From positions 1 through 7,369 of the forward strand of contig DUKF01000170.1 in NCBI GenBank assembly GCA_013329455.1: a DNA stretch of 7,369 nt, given 5' to 3'. Under the pieces are notes generated by a model, which saw only the letters and a program-made list of their open reading frames with translations, did not search any database and was not told the origin of the DNA. Position 1 is the first letter of the stretch. Each line of letters begins with the position of its first letter. A program made the translations under genes and the position numbers. Shown here piece after piece: positions 5,604 through 7,369 of the stretch. Origin of the DNA: Methanotrichaceae archaeon (GTDB lineage Archaea > Halobacteriota > Methanosarcinia > Methanotrichales > Methanotrichaceae).

Positions 5604-6653
5604 ATGAACCCCTCGATCCGAAGGATCTTAGGCCCAAGTTTGGCGATGCTGCTGTTGATGAGCTTTGTGGGGACGAGCCTCGCGTTTCCTTCAGAGAGCA
5701 GGAGAGGCGCAGAAGATCTGAGTTTGGCAAAAGTTCCCGGGATAGTCTTTTGCCAAATCGCCGACATGGGCCATATCGGAGACGGACCCCAGGTTCTAAT
5801 ATCGATCGTCCGTTCGGAGAGGGGTTTTGTCCTTGGGCCCGACAACGAAACTCTGCCCGTAAGGCTGCAGGTGGAGAAGGTGAGAGGGATCGATCCGTCT
5901 CAGGTCCGACGGCTTCTGAGAGAGAACCGGACCCTCCGGGAGATCAAGGCGGAGATCGAGGGTGACAATCAGGCCTACAATTATCGGGGCAGCATGCGCA
6001 TCGGCCGGGCCCAATACGTTCTCGACAACCTCAACATGACCTCGGAGGATCCCAACTCTACCCTAGAGGCGGACGTGATGGAGCCGGTCTGGGGCGCGAT
6101 CCAGACGGCATCTGAGCCGAGCCTTGAGATGGCCGGGCACATCAGCATCGGGACTCGCCGTCAGGACGGGTCGGGGATCAGAGTCGGGAGCCTCGTGATC
6201 TTCAACGGCCCGTACGCTGGCAGCTATGCGATTCTGCTGGACTCGTCCATCGGCACCGGATGTGGGATGGAATCCTGCCCGATGTGGGGTGGCGATCTGG
6301 CAAGTTTCACGGCCAGATCGGAAGTTCGAGAGATTCGCCAGCAGGGGAATCGGCATTCATTTTCAGCATGGTCTGGGGCAGGTTCTCCGGTCTCATTCTG
6401 GGATATGATCAGCCGCAGCCCCGGTGCTGTCATGATCTCCACCACCTTCGGCCCGGGATGTGGGGGCGGTGGCTGCCCTTTTCAGCCCGATCCGTCTGCT
6501 GGCCCGTCTGAGATGATGCCCTGGAACCTGGCGTGTGGTGAGCTCGGTCTTGAAGGTTTTTGCGGATTCGGAGGGGACGGTGAATGCGATCCGGCAGGGT
6601 TTGCGCCTGGAGATGGGCCTCATCGGCTCTGGCCCATGGCTTCTGAAATCTGA
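5604..6653 (+). CDS. Secreted protein with duplicated GxGCGxxxCP motif, function unknown
   Basis: This 349-residue protein begins with a signal peptide (MNPSIRRILGPSLAMLLLMS, continuing to about residue 28). Residues 44-160 form a mixed alpha/beta region containing the charged segment DPSQVRRLLRENRTLREIKA and then YRGSMRIGRAQYVLDNL. The C-terminal part holds two copies of a beta-like unit: A-I-L-L-D-S-S-I-G-T-G-C-G-x3-C-P (209-226) and A-V-M-I-S-T-T-F-G-P-G-C-G-x3-C-P (275-292). A Cys-rich tail follows (C311, C320, C328). The Cys pairs could form disulfides or bind a metal. Four sequons (N81, N108, N144, N151) fit an exported glycoprotein. There is no C-terminal anchor. The start at 5604 is set by GAGAGG-x2-GTGATC, 5 nt upstream, and the signal peptide. 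The next gene follows after 6 bp. No family is recognised. Confidence 0.8.
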   Translation: MNPSIRRILGPSLAMLLLMSFVGTSLAFPSESRRGAEDLSLAKVPGIVFCQIADMGHIGDGPQVLISIVRSERGFVLGPDNETLPVRLQVEKVRGIDPSQVRRLLRENRTLREIKAEIEGDNQAYNYRGSMRIGRAQYVLDNLNMTSEDPNSTLEADVMEPVWGAIQTASEPSLEMAGHISIGTRRQDGSGIRVGSLVIFNGPYAGSYAILLDSSIGTGCGMESCPMWGGDLASFTARSEVREIRQQGNRHSFSAWSGAGSPVSFWDMISRSPGAVMISTTFGPGCGGGGCPFQPDPSAGPSEMMPWNLACGELGLEGFCGFGGDGECDPAGFAPGDGPHRLWPMASEI

Positions 6654-6659
6654 GAGGTT

Positions 6660-7220
6660 TTGGACTTGATCGAAGTAGAGCATCAACCAAGACTTCTCAG
6701 CCGGGCATCGCCGTCGTCAGCTATGGCTTTTGTTCTCCTCGGCGTCATCGCCCTTTTCGCCCTTGCCGTCTCTCCAGCTCTGGGCGACGATTCCGTCGCC
6801 TCAGTATCTGAGGACCTGGGGGAATCTGCATCCGGAAGCATCGTCCTGGACGTATACCTGGACGAGGTGGGTAGAGCTCTTCTCGTCGGATATCTGGAGA
6901 CCGAAAGTGCTGAAGCCCTCGCCTTTCTCGAGAACTCCGAGTACGTCCACGACGTGGTGACTGGGGAGCTTTACGCCCTGAGCGGCGGTTTGACCTCGAT
7001 CCCGGGAGACGAAACGAGGCTGGAGTTTGAGGCCGAAGCCGAGTGGGATGAGTTCCATTTGACCTTCTATCTGCCAGCGGATGCAAAGCTATTGAGCGTC
7101 AGCTGTTCAGAGGGTCTCGAGTACTCCGTCGCTGAAGTTGAGGATTCCCTAGCGGTGGAGGTTCTCGGCTACGAGGTGGAAGGGGTAGAGGTCGCGATAG
7201 ATTACAATCTCGCGGGATGA
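6660..7220 (+). CDS. Stand-alone secreted paralogue of the regulator's sensor domain
   Basis: This protein of up to 186 residues has a signal segment (MAFVLLGVIALFALAVSPAL) and then one beta domain (about 60-183) homologous to the outer domain of the regulator at 4383-5471. The shared order is [IL]VLD[IV]Y-x-D-x-x-G-[KR]-A-L-[LV]-x-G-Y, SEY, LYA[LV], E-[YF]-H-[LV]-TFYL, [ST]-EGL-[ED]-Y and GY-[DE]-V. It stops where the regulator goes on to its TM segment and winged helix, and the DNA after 7220 holds no remnant of either. No N-glycosylation sequon is present, unlike the regulator copy. The start is uncertain. TTG at 6660 or 6666 follows AGAGG (6653-6657) and gives an Arg-containing n-region, while ATG at 6723 starts directly at the hydrophobic core without a clear ribosome binding site. 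It is probably co-transcribed with the Cys-motif gene. Possible roles are co-sensor, ligand carrier or decoy (inference). Confidence 0.75.
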   Translation: MDLIEVEHQPRLLSRASPSSAMAFVLLGVIALFALAVSPALGDDSVASVSEDLGESASGSIVLDVYLDEVGRALLVGYLETESAEALAFLENSEYVHDVVTGELYALSGGLTSIPGDETRLEFEAEAEWDEFHLTFYLPADAKLLSVSCSEGLEYSVAEVEDSLAVEVLGYEVEGVEVAIDYNLAG

Positions 7221-7228
7221 TCCGTTAC

Positions 7229-7259
7229 GGCCTTGAGACATCCCTCGTCGTCAAAGGCC
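7229..7259 (+). terminator. Stem-loop after the sensor-paralogue gene, possible terminator
   Basis: GGCCTTGA and TCAAAGGCC form a stem with one bulged A and a 14-nt loop, 8 bp after the stop codon. The T runs that archaeal terminators favour occur only further on (CCTTTTTCG near 7310-7318). A termination or 3'-end processing role is plausible for the rightward operon. Confidence 0.4.
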
Positions 7260-7343
7260 CCTAAATCACCATTTCGGGTCTTCTCCGTTTTCAGCTGCTT
7301 TCCCCGTAACCTTTTTCGTAGCTCCACTGGAACTCCTGTACGT

Positions 7344-7354
7344 ATTTTTATAAA
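7344..7354 (+). promoter_or_regulatory. TATA box for a rightward gene beyond the window
   Basis: ATTTTTATAAA is a good archaeal TATA element close to the right edge. The start site, about 25 nt on, lies at or just past the window end, so no gene is visible. The 7260-7343 stretch before it holds no gene that I can support. Confidence 0.45.
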
Positions 7355-7369
7355 CATTGACGATATGTG

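Overview
The window looks archaeal, most likely from a methanogen of the Methanosarcinales and closest in style to Methanothrix/Methanosaeta. That reading rests on acidic secreted proteins with a single C-terminal membrane anchor, an archaeal TATA box (TTAAATATAT), GGAG/GTGATC-type ribosome binding sites, and a membrane-spanning one-component regulator with a cytoplasmic winged helix. No rRNA, tRNA, CRISPR array, transposase or insertion sequence was seen. Organism assignment is inference from sequence style only.

Layout: two divergent gene sets meet in a control region at about 4193-4382. The minus-strand set reads leftward. It holds a membrane-anchored surface protein with two tandem Ig-like domains (4192-2915), a second secreted protein with several Ig-like domains (2913-1453), a small C-terminal membrane-anchor reading frame in the +1 frame (1559-1323), and a secreted seven-repeat predicted beta-propeller (1271 or 1310 to 93). 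A possible next gene starts with GTG at 96 and leaves the window. The genes are tightly packed (1 bp between the first two; GTGA overlap at the end) and look like one operon for cell-surface proteins.

The plus-strand set reads rightward. It holds a membrane-bound regulator (4383-5471: extracellular sensor, one TM, acidic linker, winged HTH), a secreted Cys-motif protein (5604-6653) and, 6 bp later, a stand-alone secreted copy of the regulator's sensor domain (6660-7220). A stem-loop follows, and at the right edge there is a TATA box for a gene outside the window.

Working model (inference): the regulator senses something at the envelope with its outer domain and controls its own operon and perhaps the divergent surface-protein operon. 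The stand-alone sensor copy and the Cys-motif protein would be secreted partners, ligand carriers or decoys. The most notable points are the sensor-domain duplication without the DNA-binding half, the apparent frameshift that separates the second surface protein from its membrane anchor, and the recent repeat homogenisation in the propeller gene.
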